DNA from: Scleroderma bovista
Taxonomy: Eukaryota; Basidiomycota; Agaricomycetes; Boletales; Sclerodermataceae
Length of the DNA: 64,000 bases
NCBI GenBank assembly: GCA_037178675.1
Contig: JAYMGJ010000488.1
Span: forward strand, 104,179-168,178
Reading direction: 5' to 3'
Shown: in pieces, positions 23,118 through 36,284 of the stretch
How positions within the stretch are numbered: the first letter of the stretch is position 1
How the letters are laid out: every line of letters begins with the position of its first letter
The notes under the pieces: model-generated
The model's database searches: none
Told to the model about the DNA's origin: nothing
What the model saw: the letters and a program-made list of their open reading frames with translations, nothing else
Made by a program: the position numbers and the translations under genes

Positions 23118-26059
23118 ATGGAGATCGATGAACCCACAGACCTGGAGTGCGTTGAAGACGACTTTGAAGAGGGAGCACACGAAGAACTGGACAAGGAGAT
23201 TCATGAGTGCATTTCAATAACTCCCGAAAACTTTCACGTTATGTCAGGGACTCTCCTTGCGACTATTGTTCGGCGGTCAGGAAGTGGCCTGCTCTCAAAA
23301 TATCAACATATCTCTGAATGCGAAACTATCATTGGGAGCGAGCCCAGGCTCCGAGATATGTTGTTAGATGGCCCGAAGAATGGTTATAAGTCTGTGCGGC
23401 TTTTGAGTAAGGACTTGTCTGTATCCAGTGATTGCACATCTAATGACCTCATTGTAGAACTGCTTCGACCAAGTGAGTATCAATCCAAGAAATCGTAGAA
23501 ATCGTACTAACATTGAGATTTTGAAGAACCTATTTTCAAGGATTCTGATCTCAAGCGCACACCACGCGGTGGGGTGTCTTTTTAATTTGACATTTTATTC
23601 ACTTCTTTACTTGACTAGTTACTGAAAACGCTTGGGAAGGGAAGTATTTGGGGGATGGTGCAAACCTTCTCTGGGCTCATATTCTAGAATGCCATAACTT
23701 GCTGGGCTCATCAGATTCAAATCGAGGTTCTTATACGAAATCCTCCGCCATTGTCCAATCTTCGGGAATCGGTAAATCTCGCGCCGTCGATGAAATGAGC
23801 AAATTCCACTTCGTGATCCCTGTTAATCTAAGGGAACTTGACTCAGCCGGTATTCCTGTTTATTCATCCCAGTGTTTCCCTTCAATGCTGAATGTTCTTA
23901 ATTGCAGGATATCCTCCTTCAGATGTTCCAGCACATAATTATCTCTCTGGTAGTGAGACACAAAGAGAGGCATTCCTTCGGAGCTGCTCATTCCTCCACG
24001 GGTTATTTGTTAAGACAGCTACTGTCCTGAAGGATATCAGGGAACCTATAGCCGAGAAATTTTGGGACTATATGAAGGAGGGCATGAGGTTCGGAGCCCA
24101 TGGTCCAAACCGGAAGGAATTCTATGATGCCGTTGAAACCCTCGCTGAGGTATGAAACATTACTTGTTGAAATCCTCCTAGCTTACGGGATGTGTTGAAG
24201 GGTTTTTATCCCCAGTATTCGGTGTATTTTCCTTCTGAGCAGCGTCCATCGGAGAAAGGTGCGGATAGATCGTTGCTTAACACGGCCTTTCCGTTGCGTA
24301 AGCCGTTCGAAGAGCTATGCAAAGCCCTTGGGGATGAGACAGTACTTGAATTACCACCTGAGCAGCCACTGAATAAGCAACGAAAATCAAATCCCAAATC
24401 CCAAGCATCTGAGCATCCCTTGGTCGTCCTCGCATTCGATGAAGCACATATCCTGACAGAGCCACAGGACAACGGCTCATGGTCACGCTTCGGTGAGATG
24501 CGTCGTGTAGTACGAGGACTTTGTGACCTATCACTCTTCACACTCTTTCTTTCGACTTCTGGCACCCTGTTTGGGATCACCCCTACCCCAGCCACGATGC
24601 TCTTCAAAGGGGAAGATATCTTTCCATTCTGTGAGCTCGGTTTCGACAAATTTGCGAATTACTTAGACTTCAGCAAAACGGTTAAACTTTCGCAAATTAC
24701 ATCCGAGGAGCACTTAACATCGTACGGTCGACCATTGTGTGTGCTACATGCTTACTTTGTTCGACTCCAGCTAACATTTGCCTTAGATTCCCTCTGGAAT
24801 ACCAGCAGGGACAAAAGCATACATTATTCCGCTTCGCAGCCCATAAGCTGTTGGGTGGTACCAGTGAATATAAAGTTCAAGCTCTCACAGACGCGCAAAA
24901 GCTCGGGTGTCTCGCTCAACGAATCCCTATCGAATTTCTCCCCACTGTGCATGCCTTGCAAGTATCAGACTTGGAGAAGGAGCTAGTCCGTTCCCACATG
25001 CGGGTCGTTCTCAAGGTTGATCGTAGACTTGAGACCATGGTCACTGCGTCACCTTCTGAACCGGTGCTTTCAGAAGCGGCATACTTCGTGATGAGTGCCC
25101 AAGCGCAATTCATCCCTCAAGCATTTCGCGCCATTTTAAACGAGCCTGCAGTGAACAAAGGCAGGCTAGGAGAATTAATAGTGGCACTACTTTTCACCAC
25201 GGCACGCGACAAGGCAGTAGGACCCGCCGATGCCTTTGGTCGACCTCCCGACAACCAGCGGTGGTGCAGCCTCACTGAACTGCTAACGTCCCTCTTCTGC
25301 ACTCCCTCTGCTGCCTCTGAAGATCATGTTGACGTCGTTACTTCCCAAGGATGGCACTTCAAAGGAAAACACCCAATTCGATCCAAGCTGTCTCTGGCCA
25401 AGACATTCAAAAATAGCAAGGTCTACTTCACCCATTTCGTCAATGTTCATCAGCAGGCGCTCGTTCATGTCGAATACCTGATGCGTTTGATGGCCCGAGG
25501 CGCTGCAGTGCTATGCGCGAGTGGTCAGTCTGCTGTCGACGGCATCATCCCCTTTTTGTTCAAAGGTGATGAAATAAGATCGGACAATATCGGGGTTATC
25601 ATGTTTCAAGTCAAGAACGATGCGAAATATTCCAACTCCCCACAGTTGAATCTTTTCCACGCTATGGACCCTTGCTCCCTCGGAATCCTAGGGTCTCCTG
25701 CTAATGTTCCTGTCATCCGAATCGTATTTGCTCTTGGCGCAAAAATCCCCGGGCTGTTGCTTGTGGACTATGATGCCAAGAAAGGTCACTCCAGTCTTGC
25801 GCGCGTGGAGTCTACCTGCACAGCCGAGGGAAGTTACACCACGTACGATTTTTGGGTTTCTGGCCTCTCCCCAGAGGTCTTGGTTCCAGTTGAGAATGAA
25901 CCGAGTGCTTGGGACAGCATCTTGCAAGCGTCTTATTCCTGGGAAAGGATTTACTCTGATCGCCTGAAACTTCGTACGACACATCGTAGGTCCATGAACC
26001 CTGGAGTTGCAGTTAACAGTGAATTTTGGGAGAATTGGTGCAATACTGTTTCCTTGTAG
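23118..26059 (+). CDS. P-loop NTPase with nuclease-like C-terminus, Crinkler-like
   Basis: Six exons read by eye (23118-23472, 23527-23568, 23619-23849, 23908-24149, 24213-24736, 24787-26059) join in frame to 888 codons. The N-terminus is acidic (MEIDEPTDLECVEDDFEEG). An NTPase part has a Walker A-like SSGIGKSR (about 23760-23783), a Walker B-like LVVLAFDEAH (about 24421-24450) and the following strand FLSTSGT. The C-terminal part has the spacing of a PD-(D/E)xK nuclease: GRLGELIVALLF (Glu), AVDGIIPFLFKGDE (Asp) and IMFQVKND (QxK). This order resembles Crinkler-type proteins of fungi and oomycetes, which pair an NTPase with a restriction-endonuclease-like domain. No signal peptide, so intracellular. 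Role unknown: intragenomic conflict or cell death are possibilities, not shown here. Confidence 0.7.
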
Positions 26060-28631
26060 ATGTTTCCTTGTAGTGTGTTCTTATTTTTGTGTATGTAGCG
26101 AAATTTCCATCTTTATTGCAACCAGCGTCAACACTGGGAACGATTGTCTTCCATCGAATCTTTGGTCTGCCTTTGGGAGACTAGTCAACACTAGACGCCA
26201 GCTGGGCGGCGCACCTAGGTACTACCCTGTGAACGGACTCGCTTCACGCCCACGCCAACCTTCCCCCCGCCCATCTCACTCTACAATATGCTCTCTTCAG
26301 ATCAGCACACCGTCTCTCGAGCCTCCCGGCCCCCTCCAGCCGCTCATCAAGAAGATAGAGAAAGGAGACCCAAATGACACTGTTCCACCCTGCACAAGCA
26401 CATCCAGATCCGAGTTTTCCCTCAGTGCAATGAAACCATCCTACTTCAAGTAGTCAAGCCTGGCACAATCCCCGTTCAAGACCTCCATAGCAGACAACAG
26501 AAAGGGCGCAGTAAAGGAATTCAGACAACTGGTCGATCGCACTCTGATATTCACGGGTGAGTCTTGTACTGGCTGTCTCATGTATCTCGACTGTTTCTTC
26601 GCCGATTGCAGCTCGCAGGCTTCGTTCATCACCACTAAACTCCTGTTAACGCTCCCCCTTCCTTCTCCCATCAACAATATGTTCGCGTCCGATTCCCATT
26701 CGATGACTTCGCATCGACCACATCGCACCATCGCGTCCAAGGTAGGTCTCTTTGATTCTTGCCGTTCGATTGAGGCTTACAGTGGCGAATTTAGTTCTTC
26801 TTCGTCGACGTTTACATAAGTTCAATGACCTTACAGGAGCAATCTCGAGGCCTTCCAGGAGATCTGGACGACACTGGTATGTCTTGCGATAGCTGGTCTC
26901 GTTTCACGCGCTGAGTATCAGCAGCTAGCGGCGCTCCTTCAACTCGCGTTGAGTCGACGTTGCCGCCGCTCGTTGTGCCGCCCTTGCCATCTCGAACGCG
27001 CGACTCGCGGTGTCCAGGACCTCGACGGCGTGCCTCCGTGGTTGGACGGCGAACGCTCGGGCAGCTCAATTCCATGTGTTGCGGGTGAGCTTTGCGTTCT
27101 GAGCTTCACTTGACGCATTCTGACATTTTCCGGTCGTCTTCATGACGTTTCCGGTACTTGGCATGTCCGTGCGTATGCTCAAGCAGTTCAAGTGATATCC
27201 GACGGCATTTTACTGGTTTTCAGTCCGTCTTGCAGTGCTACTTACTAAGTAAGTTTGGCGGTTTCAACTTCGTTCGGTGCATTGAATTCTGACGACTGGT
27301 AGCGTGGTTTTAGTCGTTGTCATGACCTGCACAGTGCGTGGAACATCCATGTGCATACTCAATGCGTTTGCAAAACTCCTAGCGCTATCGGACTCCCATA
27401 CGCACCCTCGTGCCCCAACGCGTGCGTCCACGTTCGTGGCACTCGATCAACGCAGTTGCGAGTGCTTGTAACTCGATCAGGGTACCCCCACAGCGTACGC
27501 ACGTACGCTGCTGCTGCACAGCCAGCCGCCTCGATTTCCTTAACGCCTACCAGCTTCCGTCGCTCGTTTGAACCGTCCGTATGCTAAATTGACGCGTTCT
27601 CGTCACCGTTCGAGTTCCTTGCACTACTGCTCGCACATCATACCAGCTCCCCCTCGAGCGGCGCGCTGTGCGCTTTAGGTACGTCTCTCCTTCCCTTGAT
27701 CGTCTTTACAGTAAAATTCCGCTTGTTTGAGCCACTGTGGGCCTTTGCATGCCATCGCGTCGCCGTCATCGACCTCACAGGCCCTTGTTTCTGGATCTCC
27801 ACAACCTCCTTCGGCATCTCGACCACCTTATTCGTGCCCTCTGCCGTTACGATGATGCTCCCTGCTTGTGCTCGAGTACCTCGCCTGCTCTTGGCAACCC
27901 TCTTGACGTTCTCGGCTCCTCAACCATCATGGTCGGTTGTTCGAATGGTAAGTCTTATTCGACTTCTGACAGCCAACTTGTCTCGGGAGTCCCACTCTTC
28001 CTGGCTAGAGCCTCCCTGTGTAACCACCACCTTTCCATATGCAGCTCGTCTTCTCGGATGTCATTGATATATTGGATGAATTCGTCGTGACCCACCAGCT
28101 CCATTCTATCACAATACGCGAATAAGCTCGGGTGATGTGCAAGGGTACTGCCAGACTGCTGGATTTCTATGTTGCGATTCCGTGCAAGATGCGCGGATGA
28201 CCTTCAGTTGAAGACGGTAAAATCCTTTCTTCCCCTCCTCATGATCTCCCATGTGATTAATGGGATCAGACAATAAGTCTAGTAGGACTGACTGCCTTCC
28301 CTCACATTGAGAGCGTCGTTGCTGCTGAGTTCAGCCGGGCGCAAATGATGGAACAACTACAACCGGCAGACGAACGCACAGCATGACTCGGTGGACGCCC
28401 ATCCGGCGGCTAACGCTGCTTATATGTTTTAGAAATAAGATATCCATGTATGGAGAGAGAAATTCGGATGACTACTGCAAAGTAGATATTTTGACCACTC
28501 CATTACTATCTAGTCTTGGGCTCCGGCATGAAGATAGTATACGCGCTAAAAATGTGGTTCCTGAGATGAACTTTGAATTTCTCCCGAACAAAGTCCGGGC
28601 TCGTGCTATTTTCACCACCTTTCGATCAACG
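26060..28631. other. gene-poor spacer with possible transposon debris
   Basis: No intact gene. Lys/Arg-rich coding-like scraps occur at 26190-26560 (plus). A minus-strand frame of about 45 codons starts near 28120 (MELVGHDEFIQYIND) and ends in a stop. Between about 27080 and 27400 two stretches resemble each other weakly (around GTCATGAC and GCATACTCAA-type words), suggesting an old repeat. The last 250 bases before 28632 match the upstream regions of the two other carboxypeptidase S genes. Confidence 0.4.
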
Positions 28632-31022
28632 ATGCCCACCAAGGATAAGCCAGGACCACTTCCAGAGCCGGTTTCAGCCCGGTCGTCATCTAGCAGTTCG
28701 AAGAGCATCTTCATTGCGCTTATTGTGATTCTAGCGCTGCTGGCAAAGTCCACCTGGTATGGTTTTGACCGAGGCTCAATCGACAACGTCTGTTCCCAAG
28801 TCCCTGAGCTGATTCCAGAGAGGAACTATGAGCTCTGGAAGAGGCTGAGCAGCATCTACAGCACTGACTCATTCAAATTAAAGGCCGTCAACTGGCTCTC
28901 CGGTGCCATCCAGGTTCCGTAAGTTGGCACCAGTTGGCGTATGCGTGCATACACACTAACGAGCACACATTGCGCACAGCACGGAGTCCAACAACTATTT
29001 TGGTCTAGTAGGAACAGATCCGCACTGGGAGAAATTCCAGGCATTCCACGATTATCTTCTCGAGGCATTCCCCCTGGTGTATGTCAAGTTTCTGTGATGA
29101 CCCAGTGGCTGAAGATCTCATCATGTGGTTCATTTTGACGGAAAGGCATGCCAAGCTTGAGCTGACCAAGGTCAATACCTATGGGCTCATATTCATCTGG
29201 AAGGGATCAGATAGCGCGTTGAAGCCACTTCTTTTGGCTGCGCATCAAGGTTGATCTGTTTCCACATGGATGATAAGTATACGTCTAACTGCCGTTTTTG
29301 ACAGACGTGGTGCCTGTAGACCCCACTACAATCGATCGATGGACCCACCCGCCTTTCTCGGGGTACTTTGATGGTATGCCCTGACCGTCTCTTCCTAAAC
29401 GGCTATTCCTATTTTAAGTTCAGGAGAAACTATCTGGGGAAGGGGAAGCAATGACGACAAGAATGGTCTAATTGGTATCATGTACGTTTTCCTTGGTAAG
29501 GCATCGAAGCTGACCTGGCATGCACCGCGGGCAGGTCCGCTATAGAGACCATGCTGGAAAACGGGCACAAGCCAACACGGACTGTGGTTCTAGCCTTTGG
29601 ATTCGACGAAGAATGCGGTGGACGTCAGGTAGAATTACTTCTCCCGTCTGTCTCCTGTGTATCTAAGTCTGTTATACTCAGGGCGCAAAAACTTTGGCCG
29701 TCGAACTCGAAGGGATGTTCGGTACGAATGGTTATGCTATGTTGGTCGATGAAGGATGTACGTTCTCTTTTCTCGCTCAGGCTTTCTGCTAGGGACTGAC
29801 AATGTTCCGTAGCAAGCTACGGAGATAAATTTGGCCGTGTTATTGCTACTCCAGGAATCGCTGAGAAAGGATCTGTAAACATTCGTGTGGAAGTCAATAC
29901 TCCTGGAGGACACTCTAGCCTTCCCCCTCCCCATACTGTGGGTAGACTCCCTGAATCATGACCCTGTGTCACTCACGCAATAATGTATCAGAGCATTGGG
30001 ATCCTCGCTAAGCTTCTGGTCGAGGTCGAAGCGAATCCGTTCAATGCTCGTTTGGTGCGTCTAATTCGCGACCTCTTCGCACTCATCGCTCAAGGCAGCA
30101 GGCTCGAGGTTCACCCATGTACAAGGCCGCACAGTGTCTGGCAGCGTATTCCCCGGGCCTCCCGAAGCGCCTCAGAAAGGACATACTACGCTCTGAATAC
30201 TCTGACAAAGCGCTTCGTGCCGCCGAAAAACAATTGTTCACCACTGCTACGTTCAAGGCTCTCGTCGGCACAACTCAAGCGATTGACATCATACAGGGCG
30301 GGGTGAAAGTGAATGCGCTCCCTGAACAAGCATGGGCCCTTATCAACCATCGTATATCAACAGAGAGGTGTGTCATCATCACAATTCTGAATGAGTGGCT
30401 GTAATATCTTCCCAACCAAGCTCTGTGGATGAAACAAAATCCCATGACATTAATCTACTCAAGCCGCTCGCCAACGCGTTCAACTTATCATACGTTGCAT
30501 TCGGTGCTTCTATTACCGACCCGACGACTCCTGCGTACGGTCATTTGAATTTATCCCAAGCATTTGGGGGGAAGGGGCTCGAACCTGCGCCGCTTACACC
30601 TATTGATAATGCGGCACCATTTGAACTTCTGTCTGGGACGATCAAGGCGACGTTCAATTCTCACAGGGGAATGGACGGAAATGACGGCATCATTGTAAGT
30701 CCGGGTATTTCGTCCGGTACCACTGGTAAGTACTCTGCATTTTGGCTTGTATGCTTGCTTTAGCGTGATTGGTAGATAGCAAGTATTACTGGAACCTTAC
30801 ACCTCATATCTTTCGATATGGACACGTTCGAGCCGCAGAAGGCGAGTTGCACGGTGCCGGGATGCATACAGTCAATGAAGGTAATGTGCATTCTTATTGG
30901 TGATTGACTTTCCCACTCTGACCCTGTATTCGAATGAAGCTATCCCCGCCGACAACTTCGTGGAAATAATTCGATTCTTTACGACATTAATCCTGAATGC
31001 GGACGAATCGACGTTATTATAG
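28632..31022 (+). CDS. M20 carboxypeptidase S, tandem copy 1
   Basis: Gly-Xaa carboxypeptidase of the yeast Cps1 type, a zinc metallopeptidase of the vacuole that frees C-terminal amino acids. MPTKDKPGP opens a short cytoplasmic tail, then one membrane anchor (IFIALIVILALLAKSTWYGF). Exons then give LLLAAHQDVVPVDP (zinc His and Asp), GRGSNDDKNG (bridging Asp), FGFDEECGG (catalytic Glu pair), NTPGGHSSLPPPHTSIG (dimerisation/lid), and near the end WNLTPHIFRYGHVR and AGMHTVNE. It ends ADESTLL. About a dozen short introns interrupt it and all joins checked keep frame. Its last part (GELHGAGMH) differs from copies 2 and 3. The upstream ORF start at 28383 is not shared by the paralogues, so 28632 is preferred. 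Confidence 0.9.
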
Positions 31023-32909
31023 ACGGAGCTATGTAAAGTGTGAATGTATGTACTGCGATCCGTGATCCGCGGGGAACAGTGTGAATCTAGGACTATGGAC
31101 ACGAACCAAATGATTGTTGAAGCTCATGAAGATAGTCGATTGATCGTATGATCCAATTTACAACAAGCGCTCCCCGAGGACAGCAGGGGTAGAGGTGATA
31201 GACACGACAAAAATGCTCTAGACCGTCTATGAGAAAAGCTGTCGATAGGTCAGATAATGTGGCAGATCACCACATAGAGCCTGTGCGCGGGTTTTCGGGG
31301 CAGTGACAATCAGTTGTGGTCTCTCCCAGCAACTTTCCGAGGATGAGCACAACAACCAGTGGAGGAATGAAGATGCGAGCAGGAAAAATCAAAAGCCACA
31401 GTTGGACAAATGAGTTGAGAGGCTAGGCAGATGGATGAAGTAGCCAGGTGGGGGCCTCAGAGGTATTAAACATTGGTGAGACAGTTGCTGGAGGCAATAG
31501 TAGCAGTACAGGCACAAAGTTGTATGCTGGAGGGACGCAACGTAGCGGCAACAGATGTCCATGGAAACTGGTCGGATGCATTGAGGGGACACAGGGATAT
31601 GCTAGGCATTTGAACCAGCATGGATATGACTGGAACCACGCGTTAACAGGGTCCATCAGTACATACCCAGCAGCCACAAAATCACCTGACTCACCCAGTT
31701 GAAGCACAAGATCGTGTGCAGACCTGTCGGATGGACTCAAGATCTACGCAGGTACACTAAATGTGCACATATGGGGGACAGTGATGTGGACAACTCGAGA
31801 ATACCTGTGCAAAAGTGTCAGAAAACCCAGATTTACTACCTGTTAGAAGTCACTGCAGAGTCATACATAAGCGACCCAGAGAGACTAGGAAACCAAACAG
31901 ACATGTCGGACACGTGCACATAGACGCAGAGCATTGCAAATGGCTCTAGAATACCTGCAAATGCATCAGGGTTCATCAAAATGATTGGAACTTCCAGACT
32001 TATGTACCTGCTAGAGGCGGAAGATCACTTACAGAGGGGCCACAGAAGCTCGGGAAGCTCTCGGACATGCCGGGTATGCGCAAGCACACACAAAGCATTT
32101 GGAACAATGCGAAAAAGCAGCAGAAGACATCAACATACCCAAAGGCAAGCAGAAACCGCCCAACTCACCAACTGGCACAGAAGCAAGGTAGATGGCTTGG
32201 GAAATGTTGCAGATATGTTGATCATGCGCAGGAACATGCACATCAATGAAAACAAAGCTCACCTCTAAGGCTCGAAATCAAAATGTTCAAGCATCCTGGA
32301 TGATGGAGCCATGCCAGCATTAAGGAATGCACGTATACACTGCCATAAAACACTGGAGACGCAGCATTGAAAGATTGCCCTTGGACGAGTTGTTCAACGA
32401 GGCGTTTGGCATGGAGGAGGACGTTGCCGCAGAGAGCATTAAGGACGAAACGGCTTGCAATAGGGATGGCGAATGAAACATGTGGACGGCACAATCAGCG
32501 GCGACAATAGTAGATATGATATCGACTCGGAACTCAGCTCTAACGAGCAAAGCACCAAGACCGAGCCTTCCACAACAGGAATAGGCGTATGCAAAACCTA
32601 CGCAACATATCCGTCAACCTCAGGTCACTCACCCGTGCCAACTCAGCCAAGTCACCGGAACAAACATATCCAGAACGGCTATATTTGAGGGGTGAAACTT
32701 CCAGGACAGGGGCGGAACAAACAGGAGTAAACGAAAGCCGGTGTATCTGCTTATACAGGCTTATACAGCTGATTCCAAAACGATACACCGCAGCAGATCG
32801 CAGCACAAAGCGGTCTATCGTTGCGAACCCAGCTGTAAGTAGACGGTATATATATATGTTTCTCTCAAACAAAGTCCTCATGGCTATTTTCACCACCTTT
32901 CGATCAACC
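31023..32909. other. spacer with degenerate tandem repeats
   Basis: Between carboxypeptidase S copies 1 and 2. From about 31450 to 32330 similar words recur at roughly 160-base spacing, for example ACATGTCGGACACG at 31903 and ACATGCCGGGTATGCG near 32067, and ACCTGTTAGAAG versus ACCTGCTAGAGG. This suggests a decayed tandem repeat. No gene was recognised. The last part, from about 32860, is the repeated 5' flank of the carboxypeptidase genes. Confidence 0.4.
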
Positions 32910-35286
32910 ATGCCCACCAAGGATAAGCCAGGACCACTTCCAGAGCCAGTTTCAGTCCGGTCATCATCTAGCAGTTCGAAGAACTTCTTCATTGCGCTTA
33001 TTGTGATTCTAGCGCTGCTGGCAAAGTGCACCTGGTATGGTTTTGACCGAGGCTCGATCGATGACGTCTGTCCCCAGGTCTCTGAGCTGATTCCAGAGAA
33101 GAACTATGAGCTCTGGAAGAGCCTGAGCAGCACCTATAGCACTGACTCGTTCAAATTAAAGGCCGTCAACTGGCTCTCCGGTGCCATCCAGGTTCCGTAA
33201 GTCACCAGCTGGCGTATGCGTGTATAGACGCTAACGAGCACACACTGCGCACAGCACGGAGTCCAATAACTACTTTGGTCTAGTAGGAACAGACCCGCAC
33301 TGGGAGAAATTCCAGGCGTTCCACGATTATCTTCTCGACGCATTCCCCCTGGTGTATGCCTTTCTGTGATGACCCAATGGCTGAGGATCTCATCATGTGG
33401 TTCATTTTGACGGAAAGGCATGCCAAGCTTGAGCTGACCAAGGTCAATACCTATGGGCTCATATTCATCTGGAAGGGATCAAATAGCGTGTTGAAGCCAC
33501 TCCTTTTGGCTGCGCATCAAGGTTGGTCTGTTTCCCCATGGGTGATAAGTATGCATCTGACTACCGTTTTTGACAGACGTGGTGCCTGTAGACCCCACTA
33601 CAATCGATCAATGGACCCACCCGCCTTTCTCGGGGTATTTTGATGGTATGCCCTGACCATCTCTTCCTAAACGGCTATTCCTATTTTAAATTCAGGAGAA
33701 ACTATCTGGGGCAGGGGAAGCAGCGACGACAAGAATGGTCTAATTGGGATCATGTAAGTTTTCCTTGGTAATGCGTCGAAGCTGACCTGGCATGCACCGC
33801 GGTCAGGTCCGCTATAGAAACCATGCTGGAAAACGGCCACAAGCCAACAAGGACTGTGGTTCTAGCCTTTGGATTCGACGAAGAATGCGGTGGATATCAG
33901 GTAGAACTACTTCTCCCGTCTGTCTTCTGTGTATGTATCTAAGTCTGTTATACGCAGGGCGCACAAACGTTGGCCGTCGAACTCGAAGGGATGTTCGGTA
34001 CGAATGGTTATGCCATGTTGGTCGACGAAGGATGTACGTTGTCCTTTCTCGCGCAGGCTTTCTGCTAGGGACTGACAATGTCTCATAGCAGGCTACGGAG
34101 ATAAATTCGGCCGTATTATTGCTACTCCGGGAATCGCTGAGAAAGGATCTGTAAACATTCGTGTGGAAGTCAATACCCCTGGAGGACACTCTAACCTTCC
34201 CCCTCCCCATACGGTGGGTAGACCCTGAGTCATGAACCTGTGTCACTCATGCAATAATGTATCAGAGCATCGGGATCCTCGCTAAGCTTCTGGTCGAGGT
34301 CGAAGCGAATCCGTTCAAGGCTCGTTTGGTACGTCTAATTCACGACCTCTTCGCATCCATCGCTCAAGTCAGCAGGTTCGAGATTCGCCCATGTACAAGG
34401 CCGCACAGTGTCTGGCAGCGTATTCCCCGGGCCTCCCAAAGGGCCTCAGAAAGGACATCCTACGCTCTGAATACTCTGACAAAGCGCTTCGCGCCGCCGA
34501 AAAACAGCTGTTCACCACTGCTACGTTCAAGGCTCGCGTCGGCACCACCCAAGCGATCAACATCATACAGGGCGGCGTAAAAGTGAATGCGCTCCCTGAA
34601 CAAGCATCGGCCATTATCAATCATCGTATATCAACAGAGAGGTGTGTCATCGTCACAATTCCGAATGAGTGGCTGTAATATCTTACGAACCAAGCTCTGT
34701 GGAGGAAACAAAATCCCGTGACATTAATTTACTCAAGCCACTCGCTAATGCGTTCAACTTATCATACGTTGCATTCGGTGCTTCTATCACTGACCCGACG
34801 GCTCCTGCGTATGGTCATTTGAATTTATCCGACGCATTTGGGGGGAAGGGGCTCGAACCTGCGCCGCCTACACCTATTGATAACGCGGCACCATTTGAAC
34901 TTCTATCTGGGACGATCAAGGCGACGTTCAATTCCCACAGGAGAATAGACGGAAATGATAACATCATTGTAAGTCCGGGTATTACGTCCGGTAACACTGG
35001 TAAGTACCCTGCATTTGGTTTGTATGCCTGCTTTACCGTGATCGATAGACAGCAAGCACTACCGTAACCTTACACCTCATATCTTTCGATATGTTCATCG
35101 TCGAGCCGTCGAAGGCGGGGCCAAGCTGCATACAGTCGACGAAGGTAATGTGCACTGGCATTGGTGATGGATTTTTCCTCTCTGACCCTGTATTCGAATG
35201 AAGCTATCCTCGCCGACAACTTTGTGGAAATAATTCGATTCTTTACGACGTTAATCCTGAATGCGGACGAATCGATGTTATTATAG
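32910..35286 (+). CDS. M20 carboxypeptidase S, tandem copy 2
   Basis: Same protein layout as copy 1: N-terminal membrane anchor (FFIALIVILALLAKCTWYGF), CPQVSELIPEKNYELW, AAHQ then DVVPVDP, GRGSSDDKNG, FGFDEECGG, and the HSNLPPPHT loop, where Ser of copy 1 is Asn. The C-terminal zinc-site region reads RNLTPHIFRYVHRR followed by AKLHTVDE. The stop follows ADESMLL. The catalytic His, Asp and Glu residues are all kept, so it should be active. An upstream in-frame ATG at 32880 is possible, but MPTKDK is the only start shared with both paralogues. Confidence 0.88.
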
Positions 35287-36284
35287 ACGGGGCTATGTAG
35301 AGCTCATGTCCAATTTACAACAAGCGTTCCCTGAAGACAGCCGGGATGGAGGTGGTAGGTACGACAAGAATGCTGCAGGCTAGTGCAAGTCGGATACTAG
35401 CCTGGTGATCAGACCGTCTATAAGGCAAGCTGTCTGTTATGAACTTCTACTTTCTTGGGTCTGTGCACGCTGCATAGCTAATATCTAATACGTATACGGT
35501 ATATTATTATCATGATAGTGCCAGCGGCAGTGTCCTCCTTCTGCACGGGACTGATGATCTTGTCATCTCCTCGCCTGAGCATCTTTCATATTTACTGTAA
35601 TTTCTTTGTCTACTGTAGGTTTGCTCCCTGTTGTAGGTTTGCCCTCTGTTTGTGCCGGCGAGGTCTTGTTGACCTTTGTCGTACCGTAGTCGGCCGTCAT
35701 ATTAGTTCATTTCATCTCAGTGTGTTCACTTTTTGTGAGTGATGTCATCATCTATGTGCCAACGATCTTGCTGTAAATTTGTCGTCTGTCCTTCCTCCTT
35801 CCGTCTGGCTTCATGGCTGTCACCGAAGCGCTACTGCAGGCCACGCTCGAGTTTAAATTGCAGCACTGTCGGCGTCCACCGCGTTATGATGTGCCAATCC
35901 GTCCGCCAGTAAGTTATGGCTGTTTCCGAATCAAATATTTGGTGGTCTGCTTTCTCATCCGTTTAAGTGTCCTGCTGAACTCAGCAGTGCTGACAGACGG
36001 CGGTACCGTCAAGCTTTTCTGCTCGACCATAGCTTGACCACTCCATTTCCAGTAGTAGCAACATGGTCTCGCTATAGCACCTGACCACCGCCGTCCCACT
36101 CCGTTGAGTATATGTCTAAGAGCACAGTACAACGAAAGAACTGCAATGGCCAGCGCAAATGCACACTGCACAGCATGACGTATTGGACGCCATAGCCGCT
36201 GGCTCAATCAGTGTATATTTATAGAATTTCTCCCGAACAAACTCGAGGTTCATGGCTACTATTTCCATCACCTTTTGATCAACT
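35287..36284. other. spacer between carboxypeptidase S copies 2 and 3
   Basis: No gene recognised. Short open frames lack motifs. The last 150 bases (from about 36130) repeat the 5' flank of the gene family, including AATTTCTCCCGAACAAACTC-type sequence also found before copy 1. Confidence 0.45.
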
